Below the pieces are notes generated by a model. The model did no database searches. It was not told the origin of the DNA and saw nothing but the letters and a program-made list of their open reading frames with translations. Source: an uncultured Clostridium sp. (GTDB taxonomy: Bacteria > Bacillota > Clostridia > Lachnospirales > Lachnospiraceae). From it: DNA of 34,300 nucleotides. Of the stretch, positions 1 to 9,022 are shown in pieces (within the stretch, counting starts at the first letter, position 1; the number at the start of each line of letters is the position of its first letter). The DNA is taken from positions 1 through 34,300 of the forward strand of contig NZ_URHZ01000062.1 of NCBI RefSeq assembly GCF_900547735.1, in the 5' to 3' direction. The position numbers were made by a program, and so were the translations under genes.

Positions 1-78
1 GGCAACAGCTCCGGCGCGAATGATTCCTCTCAGTCCGGCGGCAACAGCTCCGGCGTGAATGATTCCTCTCAGTCTGAT
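1..78 (+). repeat. 39-bp in-frame tandem repeat (two copies visible)
   Basis: Bases 1-39 and 40-78 are near-identical 39-bp units coding for a 13-residue repeat of the form GNSSGxNDSSQS plus G or D. The second copy decays at its 3' end into SDDGSSGADN. The array runs into the window edge, so more copies may lie to the left. Such coding minisatellites often vary in copy number between strains. Confidence 0.9.
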
Positions 79-3000
79 GACGGCAGCTCCGGCGCAGACA
101 ATCCCTCCCCCTCCGAATCCGACAGCGCAGGTCTGCCTTCCGAAGAAGAATCAAAGGGAGATTCAGGGGACGGTTCAGCAGAAAAGCCCACAGAAGAAAC
201 AAAAGAAGAAATCGAAGAACCTGCCGAAGAACTGCCGGAAGAGACCCAGGAGGAGCTGCCGGAAGAACTGGAAGAAGAACCGGAAAATCTTTACATAATA
301 GAAGAAATCACAGAACAGGAAATCACCAACCCTGAAACTCTTTTTTACCAGGGCCAGACAGGAACGGTTATCTGCTCCGATGATAACCTTACCTTCTTAG
401 AGGCTGCCATGGCCGCCGGATACCAGCCCGCCGACGATACTATTCTGGTCACTCTGGATGACAAACTGGAACTGGAACTTCCGTTGACAGACGGACTGCT
501 CCGTCTTCCTGACTGTCCGGAAGAACTCTCCGGCCCTTATAGCGACAGCAGCCTGGTCACCTACATTTTCTCCGGTTGGACCGGGACCGGCTCCGACAGG
601 CAGGCATCCCCCTCAGAAGCTGCCTCGCCTTCTGAGGCCAATTCACGCTCCAAAGCGGTTTCACATTTTGAAACCGTTTCACACGCCAAAACCGCTTCTC
701 CCTCGGAAGCCGATTCTCCTTCCGGGGCACCCGCTCTTCCTCTTGCGGACGGGGAGTATCTTGCCGCCGGAGACTATCTGGAAGTCGGAGAAACTGAACA
801 TCTGTATCTTTATTCCGTCTGGCAATCCTCTTCCAGGTATCAGTTCAAGGTTGTAACCGATTTAGATGAGGAGACGGCAGTTTATACCCTGGTTGATAAA
901 AATGATGGACGGACGTTCTCCGCCCCCGACGGATTTGCATTTATTTACCAATGGCAGATCGCTCCTAAAAGCGATGATCCTTCCGCCGTATGGGAGGATA
1001 TTGAAAGCGCAAATGAACCGGTCTGCCGCCGTGCGCTGGATCCGGCGGACAAAGGTCTGCGGCTGCGGTGCCGGGTAATGGCGGTACGGCTTTTGAGGTC
1101 GCTTCCCACGGTTGAACTGCCGACGCTGTATTCCGATCCGGCCGATGTGTTGGCCGAGATCCATACGGTTTATCTGGATTCGGAGAATGGGGATGATTCC
1201 GGTGAAGGAGACAGTCCCGATACTGCTGTAAAAACCTTCGACGCAGCAGCTCAAAAGCTTAAAACGGCCAATCCGGACGGAACCGTTATGACAAACAGAA
1301 TTATGATCTGCGGCACGTATACGATTGAAAGCTGCCATATACTGAAGACTTCCCCCGTATCCGTTACGATTAAAGGATATGACGGCAATGCCAAATTCCA
1401 GTGTATCAAAGAGTCAGAGGGCGCCGATGATTACTCGCTCTTCCTGTATTCCGATTTGTGCTTTGAATCCATTACTCTGCTCGGCACTCCTCTGCATATT
1501 TACGCACAGGGACATAACCTTACCATAGGCGAAAAAGTGACTGCTCCGTCTGCCTTCTACCTCTATGGCGCAGGCAAGAGCCAGCTATGCGATGACGCGG
1601 GACGGAACATTACGGTACTCAGCGCAAGAGTAACAAGACTGATTGGGTACATCAGATCCGCCACCAGTCTCGACGCTGGGAACAGTGAATCCACAATCAC
1701 TATCGGCGGAAATGCACAGGTTGATTCCATCGTAGCCGGCAGCGCCAGCGGTGCAATACTCAACGGTAATGTAAAAATCAACGTCCATAATGGGACTGTG
1801 CCTCAAATCATAGGGGGAAACCAGGGATACCTGTCGAACGCATCCCCCTATACAGGCACTACCGAAATTAACATCTTAGGCGGCACGGTGACCACTGTCT
1901 ATGGCGCCGGTTCCGGCAGAAATTTAAGCGTTCCAACCTATCAGGGAGCGCTGAAAATCACGGTAAAGGGCGGTCGGGTAACCGATCTTTACGGCGCAGG
2001 TTCCGCCGCATATATAATCAGCGGTGACACGGCCTCGACCGTTGATATAGCCGTAAGCGGCGGCACGGTAAAAAATCTGTTCGCCGCAGGCCGGGGCTGG
2101 GATCCCGCCAGTTCCTTCGGCGTCAGCGCCGATAAGGCCCCTGTTGCCCAAGAATTAAACCGGCCTGCCTCCGACCTCGGCAGCCTGACCGGCAACGCCG
2201 CAATTGAAATCACCGGAGGTACGGTCGGAAATATCTATTCCAGCGGAGAGGGCGTCTCTCGCCCGGATCACAGTGTCAACGATACCAGGGCAAATGCCTA
2301 TTTAAAAGGCTCCAGTTCCGTTTCTATAAGCGGAGGCACCATTACCGGCAGTGTTTACGGCGGCGGCAAAGGCGTCGGTGAAAGCGGTTATGAAAAGTGC
2401 GCCCGCATTGACGGCTCCTCTTCCATTACGGTCTCCGGCTCTGCCGTCATTCAGGGCGATGTTTACGGCGGCGGTGAATACGGCCCTGTTAACGGCTCCA
2501 CCACCGTAAATATCACAGGGGGAACGGTCGCCCAATCGGTCTACGGCGGCGCCGTAGGTACCAGCGGCACCGTGCTTGTCACCGGAGGTTCTACGCTGAA
2601 TATGACGGGAGGTCTTGTGAAAGGTAATCTGTACGGCGGCAGCAAACTGAGTGACGACGGCAGCTCCCTGAACGAAGGAGATTCCATCCCGGATTTAGTC
2701 TTTGTCAACCTGACGGGAGGCACGGTGGAGGGAAACGTATTCGGCGGCAGCTACCAGGGAACCGTCAACGGCTCCACTCATGTACATGTGGGTCTGAATG
2801 CGTTGGAAGCGTGCAACTATTACAGTCACCATCAGGACGAAATACCGCCTCTGGCCGCCTCGGCTTTGTCGGTTGAAGGCTCCGTTTACGCCGGAGGAGA
2901 CTTCGGGGGCGAACAGGTGGATTATGATGCCATTACGGTGGCCGGCACATCTCACGTCTATATCGACGGGACGGGCTACGATACAGGCAGCGCAGACGGG

Positions 3001-6000
3001 ACAGACAGCGGAAACGGCGCAAATAACGGAGACGGCACAAGCAGCGGAGACGGCGCAAATAACGGAGACGGCACAAGCAGCGGAAACGGCACAAACAGCG
3101 GAGACGGCACAGACGGTCCGGCAATGAATATCGCGGGCGGTGTATTTGGAAGCGGCTCTTCCTGCGATGCCGGCAAAACCCGTATCGTCACACTATATAA
3201 CTATGGCAGCGAAGTCAGAGATACCGGCAACGCGCTGACGGGAGCAACACGCACGCTCACCGCAATCCAGCGGGCAGACAGGGTGCTGCTTGTCAACTCA
3301 CATATATGTCTTACCGGACGTTCGGACGTAGCCAATGCCAACCAGACGGCCCTCTATTCCCTGAACCGGATTGGGGATCACGGGGAATCCGCTTCGCTGG
3401 GAAACCTGGGAAACGGCCTGGTGCTTCAAAACGGCAGCACTCTCGTTTTAGAATCCGCCGCCATCGAGCTGGCGCGGTTCGCAAGCGTAAATTCATCCGG
3501 AGATCCGGTGCCGCCGGATACCGTTTCACAAACGCCCAATGCACTGCTGCTTGGCACAGGTACTATTTTCCGTATTTCCTATACCGATCCCGCATCGGGT
3601 AACACGGTATACGGCCCTGTGGCCGGTTACAGCTATCTGCTGGCCGGCGAGTCAACAGAAGGATATGTCTACGGCCGCATCAGCCCATCGGATGATTCAC
3701 CGGACGGAGGATTTTCAGACGGCGAAGGACAGGAAATCACTTTCACCTCCGTGACGGCGGCAAGTCCTCCTTACCGCTACTGGAAGGTTCAGGGCGCCGG
3801 AGAACGGGAGGTGGTGCGTTATGCAACGCTCACGGCAAAGACACTCACGGAGGATGAACCGGGTTACGGCAGCGACGGTTTTTCCGTAGCCACAGGCGTA
3901 ATTGAGCTTTCCCCGGCGGACAGCGGCTCCGTCTACACAATTAAGAGCATTACCCTTCCCGTCTCCGCCTCCGGTTTTACTCTGGCGGACGCCGCCAAAA
4001 ACGGAGCAGGCGCAGGCGGAACCTGGGTGACCTCAGAAGCCAATCAGGAGCAGGGCGGCACGGCGGTTGATTTGGAAAGCCAGAAGACGGCCATATCCGG
4101 GAATCCTTTAAGTGTGTTCGGCCTTTATATGACTCCGGGAGCAGGGTTTATCTCCGACGGGGCGGCAGACGGCAAGATCCTTTCCAACGCCTCTTCGTCC
4201 GGCGGCGGAAAGAATTCCGTAATCGGGCAGTCCACGACCGGAACGATCTCCGGCGACCATGTCGTACCGCAGATTGAATTTTATCTTACTTATCATAACA
4301 ATATTACCGCCAGCCAGAATCTCGGGACGGTACAGATAGTGATAGAGCGTTCCGTAAACGGGCAGATCCAGGAAACGACTGCTATGAATATTGAAATTGT
4401 CACCAGGGCCTCGTCCCTCTCCACACTGAGCCTGGATCTTTACGCGACACAAACCGGAAGCTACACGGGCAGTCTCTTTATTCCGGCCGGAAGCAGAAAC
4501 CTTAAATTAAACAGTGTTGAAGCGTCGGATGGCGCTTCTCTTGCGGCCGGGGGCACGGACATAAAAGGCCAGAGCTTTTCCCTTTCCATGCTGCCTTCCA
4601 AGAAACAGGGCTGGTTATCGGCAGGACTGATGACGGAGCAATGTGATCTGGGCAGTTTTACAGCCCCTGTCACGATAGGTTCCACCGACAGCCGGTATGA
4701 GGCCATGATTGATTTTACCCTAAAAAATGCCTCCGGCTTCGCTCCGAAAGAAACTGCGGACGTAGTAACGCTGACACTGGAGGACTTAAACGAATCGGAT
4801 TCTGCTTTCACCATCCTAATCCGCATACACTGGAGTAAATCCGTCGTTTCCAGTGTTACCGCCGGGGCCGGACGGCAGTATAACAGGACTCCCGCCGGCA
4901 GCGCCTCCATATCCGGGAAAAGCGCGGTAACGGGTGCATTTACCTTATCCTCGTCGGCGGATGCGGGAGGACTGTGGCTGGAACTGCAGGATGAGGATGG
5001 AAATAAGGTGAATCTGCCTGCCGGAACTAAAATGACACTGTTGGGCAGCTCGGATTTCTACCTCTATCAGGCCACAGGGACGGAGGCGGCTCAAATAATC
5101 AGGCTGACCGATTTCACCTCCATGAGCGGCCGGGGCAATCCGGCCGGAATGCTCAGCGGAACGCTCACCGTAATCCTGGACTTTGGTTTCGCATCCACGC
5201 CGCCTGCAGCCGGAGAATACAGTCTGCGCCTGCGTGACGGCATGGGGGCCGACAATATGGGAGCCTCATTCACGATCGACGGCGGCGGCGCCTCAGCCGC
5301 TCTGAACAGAAGCGGAGGAGACGGACTTTCCAAAGGCACACACATTTTTACACTGACGGTTACGGCAGGCAGTGACACACGCTTTTGGGGCGGTGCGGCC
5401 GCCGTCCTCTCTCCTGGAGACGGCAGCTCTTTCCCGGAAAATGTAATATTTACCGTGAACGGCTCGACTTACCATCCGAACGGAGGGAAGGTCTATATCC
5501 CGCTGGGCGGAGCAGGCACCTACACATTGGTAATGGACACCGGAAAAACCGCAGGGCTGTCCGGAGAGAGCCACACTTTAAACGCCCGGATTTTCCCTCT
5601 TGGCGAAAATGCCGCTGCCGTTGACACGCTCGACGCCAGCGCTGCCTATTCCGTACGTCCGAATCCCTCCTACGGCCTCCATGTCTCTATGGATTCAGGC
5701 AGCCGTGCGGCCGCGCCGGGAAGCGCCCTCACCTTTAAGGTGATGTATTCCGTGCAAAATACGGATCCGTCGGAGCATTCCATCGCAGTGACCGCCGAGC
5801 AGAAGGCAAACGGAACCTATACGGAACTCACCCCCGCCTGGACGACAGGAGGCAACACAAATCTTACGGCGGAACAGGGCCAGCAGGAAATCACCGTTAC
5901 CGTGCCTGCGGCTCTTGAACCGGGTACTTACCGTCTCCGCTTCAGGCTGGGCAATCAGGAAGTCCCGTTTAACCTGATTGTGCAGCAGCTTTCGGAGGAA

Positions 6001-6003
6001 TAG
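1..6003 (+). CDS. Giant secreted/surface beta-helix repeat protein, 5' end outside window
   Basis: The frame is open from base 1 to the TAG at 6001-6003 (2000 codons), so the true start lies to the left. The GTG at 55 is only an internal codon of a repeat. The visible part begins with Ser/Gly/Asn/Asp tandem repeats, then a Glu/Pro-rich acidic stretch (about residues 60-115). Next come Ser-Pro-Ser-Glu-Ala low-complexity repeats (about residues 200-240), an Ig-like segment with a YQWQ motif (about residues 280-370), and a YLDSENGDDSGEGDSPDTA segment typical of the start of parallel beta-helix domains (about 390-410). From about residue 560 to 1000 there are many GGTV-x-x-VYGGG type rungs, consistent with a right-handed beta-helix. 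The C-terminal third looks like several beta-sandwich modules. No LPxTG signal, membrane anchor or catalytic motif is visible at the C-terminus, so attachment is unclear. Export is inferred from composition. It could be an adhesin or a glycan-binding protein; no function can be assigned. Confidence 0.85.
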   Translation, partial: GNSSGANDSSQSGGNSSGVNDSSQSDDGSSGADNPSPSESDSAGLPSEEESKGDSGDGSAEKPTEETKEEIEEPAEELPEETQEELPEELEEEPENLYIIEEITEQEITNPETLFYQGQTGTVICSDDNLTFLEAAMAAGYQPADDTILVTLDDKLELELPLTDGLLRLPDCPEELSGPYSDSSLVTYIFSGWTGTGSDRQASPSEAASPSEANSRSKAVSHFETVSHAKTASPSEADSPSGAPALPLADGEYLAAGDYLEVGETEHLYLYSVWQSSSRYQFKVVTDLDEETAVYTLVDKNDGRTFSAPDGFAFIYQWQIAPKSDDPSAVWEDIESANEPVCRRALDPADKGLRLRCRVMAVRLLRSLPTVELPTLYSDPADVLAEIHTVYLDSENGDDSGEGDSPDTAVKTFDAAAQKLKTANPDGTVMTNRIMICGTYTIESCHILKTSPVSVTIKGYDGNAKFQCIKESEGADDYSLFLYSDLCFESITLLGTPLHIYAQGHNLTIGEKVTAPSAFYLYGAGKSQLCDDAGRNITVLSARVTRLIGYIRSATSLDAGNSESTITIGGNAQVDSIVAGSASGAILNGNVKINVHNGTVPQIIGGNQGYLSNASPYTGTTEINILGGTVTTVYGAGSGRNLSVPTYQGALKITVKGGRVTDLYGAGSAAYIISGDTASTVDIAVSGGTVKNLFAAGRGWDPASSFGVSADKAPVAQELNRPASDLGSLTGNAAIEITGGTVGNIYSSGEGVSRPDHSVNDTRANAYLKGSSSVSISGGTITGSVYGGGKGVGESGYEKCARIDGSSSITVSGSAVIQGDVYGGGEYGPVNGSTTVNITGGTVAQSVYGGAVGTSGTVLVTGGSTLNMTGGLVKGNLYGGSKLSDDGSSLNEGDSIPDLVFVNLTGGTVEGNVFGGSYQGTVNGSTHVHVGLNALEACNYYSHHQDEIPPLAASALSVEGSVYAGGDFGGEQVDYDAITVAGTSHVYIDGTGYDTGSADGTDSGNGANNGDGTSSGDGANNGDGTSSGNGTNSGDGTDGPAMNIAGGVFGSGSSCDAGKTRIVTLYNYGSEVRDTGNALTGATRTLTAIQRADRVLLVNSHICLTGRSDVANANQTALYSLNRIGDHGESASLGNLGNGLVLQNGSTLVLESAAIELARFASVNSSGDPVPPDTVSQTPNALLLGTGTIFRISYTDPASGNTVYGPVAGYSYLLAGESTEGYVYGRISPSDDSPDGGFSDGEGQEITFTSVTAASPPYRYWKVQGAGEREVVRYATLTAKTLTEDEPGYGSDGFSVATGVIELSPADSGSVYTIKSITLPVSASGFTLADAAKNGAGAGGTWVTSEANQEQGGTAVDLESQKTAISGNPLSVFGLYMTPGAGFISDGAADGKILSNASSSGGGKNSVIGQSTTGTISGDHVVPQIEFYLTYHNNITASQNLGTVQIVIERSVNGQIQETTAMNIEIVTRASSLSTLSLDLYATQTGSYTGSLFIPAGSRNLKLNSVEASDGASLAAGGTDIKGQSFSLSMLPSKKQGWLSAGLMTEQCDLGSFTAPVTIGSTDSRYEAMIDFTLKNASGFAPKETADVVTLTLEDLNESDSAFTILIRIHWSKSVVSSVTAGAGRQYNRTPAGSASISGKSAVTGAFTLSSSADAGGLWLELQDEDGNKVNLPAGTKMTLLGSSDFYLYQATGTEAAQIIRLTDFTSMSGRGNPAGMLSGTLTVILDFGFASTPPAAGEYSLRLRDGMGADNMGASFTIDGGGASAALNRSGGDGLSKGTHIFTLTVTAGSDTRFWGGAAAVLSPGDGSSFPENVIFTVNGSTYHPNGGKVYIPLGGAGTYTLVMDTGKTAGLSGESHTLNARIFPLGENAAAVDTLDASAAYSVRPNPSYGLHVSMDSGSRAAAPGSALTFKVMYSVQNTDPSEHSIAVTAEQKANGTYTELTPAWTTGGNTNLTAEQGQQEITVTVPAALEPGTYRLRFRLGNQEVPFNLIVQQLSEE
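3007..3108 (+). repeat. 18-bp coding repeat array (Gly-Asp-Gly-rich hexapeptides)
   Basis: Within the giant beta-helix protein, 18-bp units encode alternating hexapeptides such as GDGTSS and GDGANN, with near-identical 36-bp double units. The array joins two beta-helix blocks and is probably a flexible linker. Repeat identity at the DNA level suggests recent expansion by slippage. Confidence 0.8.
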
Positions 6004-6039
6004 GAGGAAGCCGCAGCTTCCGGAACGTAAACCATAAAA

Positions 6040-6093
6040 ACGGCCTGCAGGTCTCCGGCGAAAGTATCGTATTTCGCAGGGCCTGCAGGCCGT
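6040..6093. terminator. Bidirectional intrinsic terminator between convergent genes
   Basis: Perfect 12-bp arms ACGGCCTGCAGG (6040-6051) and CCTGCAGGCCGT (6082-6093) enclose a 30-nt loop. On the minus strand the hairpin is followed by TTTTTATGG, a good U-tract for the amidase transcript. On the plus strand it is followed by CTTATTG, a weaker tract for the beta-helix gene that ends at 6003. Confidence 0.75.
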
Positions 6094-6154
6094 CTTATTG
6101 AGTGGCAATAAAAAGTTCGCAAAGTATGCGTTTCATTGTTTATTTTTCATCTGA

Positions 6155-7393
6155 TTACTGACCGAAATAAGCGTCAATTCCATTGGCAATACCGGCGGCT
6201 ATCAGCTCCTGATAATCCTCCTGCGCCATCTTCTGGTCTTCCTCCGGATTACTCATGAATCCCATCTCTACAATAGACACCGGGATGGTACACCAGTTAA
6301 TCCCGCTCATACTGTCCGTCTCCTGCACGCCCCGGTTCTTGAAACCGGTCGCGGCGCAGACATAGTCCGTGATCTTCTTGGAAAGGGAATAGCTCTGGTC
6401 ATGAAGGTTTCCGTTGTAAGGATTCCCCGATGTCTGGCACATGGCCAGCGTTCCGTGGACACTGTTGTTATCCAGGGAATTGGCATGGACACGGACAAAA
6501 ATGGAGGCTCCGCTCTTGTTGGCTATCTCCGCCCTCTCCGCATTGCTCAGATTCACATCGTTGGTCTCACGGATCATAACCACTTGATAGCCGCGCTCCT
6601 CCAAAATCCTCTTAAGCTTCTTGGACACCGACAGCGTCAGCTTGTATTCCGGAAGCTTCGTGCTGATTCCCTCCGCGCCGGACGCCACTTTGGCCTTCAT
6701 CGTGGAAGAACCCGGTCCGATTGGCTCCTTTTCATTGTTGCCCTTTGCCTGATGTCCCGCGTCGATTGCCACAATGCGGCCGTTGCTCACGGCAGCCGAA
6801 CCGTCGGCACTGGCCGGAGCAGGCTGGTTCTCAAGAGCCACCACATTCTCCCCGTTCTCTCCCGAAGGATCTTGCGTGGAGAGGAAATCCGACATGACGT
6901 AGCATGTGGTGTCCTTATATACGACTCTGCTCCATCCGTCGCTGTAACCGGTCCTTTTGATGCTGTCGCCCGTCTTAAGCTGTGTCACAATACTGAATTC
7001 CGTTCCACATCCCTTTCGGAGATTGACATGGTCCTCCACCACAAATACGGTTTCGTCCACGTCCGTAAACCCGTTGGCGGTCGTGCGCTCATTCTCAAGC
7101 GAACTCATCTCCGCCACCGCGGCGCCGTCGGCTTCTTCCGCTGCCTGCTCGCCCTGTGCATCCCCCAGAACCAGCATCCGATCCTGTTCCGCTTTTTCTG
7201 CCGCATCCTGTGAGCCGCCGTCATCCGTAACGCTCTCGGCCTGAACCTGCCGGCTCTCCTCCTCCGAAGCCTGTGTCTCCTGCGCCTGCAAAGTAATCGG
7301 TTCATACTTGCCGCCGCAGCCCGCCACGGAAGAAGCCATCAGGAACATACCAAGCAGTACTGCCGCCCCCCTGCGTCCTGCTGATTTTATCAT
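6155..7393 (-). CDS. N-acetylmuramoyl-L-alanine amidase lipoprotein with SH3b domain
   Basis: This predicted 412-residue amidase cleaves the bond between N-acetylmuramic acid and L-alanine in peptidoglycan. The N-terminus is a lipoprotein signal peptide with lipobox VAGC (residues 23-26), so the protein should be anchored on the outer face of the membrane. An acidic linker is followed by a bacterial SH3 domain (about residues 113-172, with VNLRKGCGTEFSIV) that probably binds the wall. An Amidase_3 zinc domain fills about residues 205-410. Zinc-site motifs of the family are visible: DAGH, an early Glu, RVHAN and VEMGFMSN. The start overlaps the mnmA stop as ATGA, and a GGAGGA ribosome binding site lies inside the mnmA 3' end, so the two are translationally coupled. 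The pairing with sulfur genes looks positional rather than functional. Confidence 0.9.
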   Translation of the reverse strand: MIKSAGRRGAAVLLGMFLMASSVAGCGGKYEPITLQAQETQASEEESRQVQAESVTDDGGSQDAAEKAEQDRMLVLGDAQGEQAAEEADGAAVAEMSSLENERTTANGFTDVDETVFVVEDHVNLRKGCGTEFSIVTQLKTGDSIKRTGYSDGWSRVVYKDTTCYVMSDFLSTQDPSGENGENVVALENQPAPASADGSAAVSNGRIVAIDAGHQAKGNNEKEPIGPGSSTMKAKVASGAEGISTKLPEYKLTLSVSKKLKRILEERGYQVVMIRETNDVNLSNAERAEIANKSGASIFVRVHANSLDNNSVHGTLAMCQTSGNPYNGNLHDQSYSLSKKITDYVCAATGFKNRGVQETDSMSGINWCTIPVSIVEMGFMSNPEEDQKMAQEDYQELIAAGIANGIDAYFGQ

Positions 7394-8469
7394 AAAATAG
7401 TTCCTCCTCCGACCACATATTCTCCATCATAAAATACCACGGCCTGTCCCGGCGTTGCAGCTCTCTGTGGATCGTCAAATACGCACTCCAACAGATCCTC
7501 ACCGATAATTCGGATCATGCAGGGTGCGCCCTTATGGCTGTAACGAATCTTGGCAGACACTTTCATCCCCTCCCCGGGAAGTCCGTCCACTGCCATCCAG
7601 TTCAGCTTACTGCAGGTAAGTCTTCTGGAAAAAACGTCTTCATTGTCTCCTATTACTACTTCATTTGTCTCCGGGCGGATTGCTGTCACAAATACGGGAC
7701 GGCCCATGGCAAGGTTCAGTCCCTTCCTCTGTCCGACCGTATAGTGGGTAATGCCCTGGTGACGGCCCAGTATGTTGCCGTCTTTATCTACAAAATTGCC
7801 TTCCGGTAGACGGCAATCGGTATTTTCTTCAATAAATTTTGCGTAATCGTGATCCGGAATGAAACAAATCTCCTGGCTGTCCGGCTTATTCGCTACTGTC
7901 AGCCCGATTTTCTCCGCAATCGCGCGTATCTCGTCTTTTGTATATTCACCAACCGGCATGAGCGTATGGGAAAGCTGATGCTGGGTCAGATTGTAAAGCG
8001 CGTAGGTCTGGTCCTTCGCCGCCGTCGCAGATTTGCGCAGGGCAAAGCGGCCGTTCTCCAGTTTCTCGATTCTGGCGTAATGGCCGGTGGCGATGTAGTC
8101 GGCCCCGATATCCATGCTTCTCTTCAGAAGCGACTCCCATTTGACAAACCGGTTGCAGGCAATGCAGGGATTGGGAGTCTTCCCCTCGATGTATTCCTGC
8201 ACGAAATAATCCATTACATTCTCTTTAAATTCTTTTTTAAAATTCATGACGTAATAGGGGATCCCAAGCCGCTCCGCCACTCTTCTGGCGTCGTCCACGG
8301 CGCTCAGGCCGCAGCACCCCCCGTTCTCTTCCTGAACCTCCGGCTCTTCATCCTGCCATATCTGCATCGTGACGCCGATTACGTCATATCCCTGTTCTTT
8401 CAAAAGCCAGGCCGCCACGGAGGAGTCTACTCCTCCGGACATGCCGACTACCACTTTTTTCTTTTCCAT
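7390..8469 (-). CDS. mnmA: tRNA-specific 2-thiouridylase MnmA
   Basis: MnmA puts sulfur on C2 of the wobble uridine (U34) of Lys, Glu and Gln tRNAs, using ATP and persulfide sulfur. The 359-residue protein has the usual length. The PP-loop SGGVDSS is at residues 11-17. The catalytic cysteines are C102 in NPCIAC and C202 in SQEICFIP, and GHYARIE (from residue 129) is also conserved. It follows nifU by 3 bp and overlaps the amidase by 4 bp. Nearby NifS is the likely sulfur donor, as in other Firmicutes where a cysteine desulfurase gene sits beside mnmA. Nothing looks damaged. Confidence 0.97.
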   Translation of the reverse strand: MEKKKVVVGMSGGVDSSVAAWLLKEQGYDVIGVTMQIWQDEEPEVQEENGGCCGLSAVDDARRVAERLGIPYYVMNFKKEFKENVMDYFVQEYIEGKTPNPCIACNRFVKWESLLKRSMDIGADYIATGHYARIEKLENGRFALRKSATAAKDQTYALYNLTQHQLSHTLMPVGEYTKDEIRAIAEKIGLTVANKPDSQEICFIPDHDYAKFIEENTDCRLPEGNFVDKDGNILGRHQGITHYTVGQRKGLNLAMGRPVFVTAIRPETNEVVIGDNEDVFSRRLTCSKLNWMAVDGLPGEGMKVSAKIRYSHKGAPCMIRIIGEDLLECVFDDPQRAATPGQAVVFYDGEYVVGGGTIL

Positions 8470-8472
8470 GTA

Positions 8473-8910
8473 TCAGTACTCTTCTTCGACTTCTTCCTCA
8501 CCGATATCTGTCTTTGGCTTAGTCAGTCCTTCTATTTTAATGCCATGCTTCTCCGAATAATCCCAGAGTGCAGCATGGATCGCTTCTTCTGCTAACAAAG
8601 AACAGTGTACCTTAACTGGGGGCAATCCGTCAAGTGCTTCCATCACAGCTTTGTTGGTAATTTGCATTGCCTCCTGTATGGATTTGCCCTTTACGAGCTC
8701 TGTCGCCATGCTGCTGGTGGCCACTGCGGCCCCGCAGCCGAACGTTTTAAATTTGACGTCGCGGATGATCTGATCGTCGTCGATATCGAGGTAAATCCTC
8801 ATGATATCACCGCATTTCGCGTTACCGACAGTTCCCATTCCGCTTGCATTCTCTATCTCTCCGACATTTCTCGGATTCTGGAAATGATCCATTACCTTTT
8901 CTGAATACAT
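8473..8910 (-). CDS. nifU: NifU/IscU-type Fe-S cluster scaffold protein
   Basis: This is a single-domain scaffold on which Fe-S clusters are assembled from NifS-derived sulfur. The start was set at the ATG at 8910 (MYSEKVMDHFQNPRNVG), which matches the family N-terminus and has AAAGGAG about 9 nt upstream. An in-frame ATG at 8940 would add ten atypical residues. The protein is then 145 residues. The three conserved cysteines are seen in NAKCGD, TFGCGAA and KVHCSL. It lies between nifS and mnmA. The glycine-rich Asp next to the first Cys (CGD) is the normal IscU arrangement. The acidic C-terminal tail is not distinctive. Confidence 0.95.
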   Translation of the reverse strand: MYSEKVMDHFQNPRNVGEIENASGMGTVGNAKCGDIMRIYLDIDDDQIIRDVKFKTFGCGAAVATSSMATELVKGKSIQEAMQITNKAVMEALDGLPPVKVHCSLLAEEAIHAALWDYSEKHGIKIEGLTKPKTDIGEEEVEEEY

Positions 8911-8973
8911 GTATTTTGCTCCTTTCAGCCCGTATCTCAAATTTTATGCATGTGGCGGCGCCTGTTATGTTTC

Positions 8974-9012
8974 TATCCGCGGTTTTGCCTGATTTCTAAC
9001 GGCCCGCGGATA
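8974..9012. other. Hairpin in the nifS-nifU spacer
   Basis: Perfect 9-bp arms TATCCGCGG (8974-8982) and CCGCGGATA (9004-9012) enclose a 21-nt loop. No U-tract follows on the minus strand, so it is not a standard terminator. It may affect mRNA processing or the relative expression of nifS and nifU. Confidence 0.45.
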
Positions 9013-9022
9013 AAATAATTCA

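Noticed and set aside
1..78. CRISPR-like direct repeats at the left edge
   Set aside because: The 39-bp units are directly adjacent without spacers and keep one reading frame, so they are a coding minisatellite.
6401..7213. 270-codon plus-strand frame opposite the amidase gene
   Set aside because: It is antisense to a clear amidase with intact motifs. It has no ribosome binding site and its Arg/His/Leu-rich composition is typical of a shadow frame.
7849..8595. 248-codon plus-strand frame across mnmA and nifU
   Set aside because: It lies opposite two conserved genes and shows no recognisable motif.
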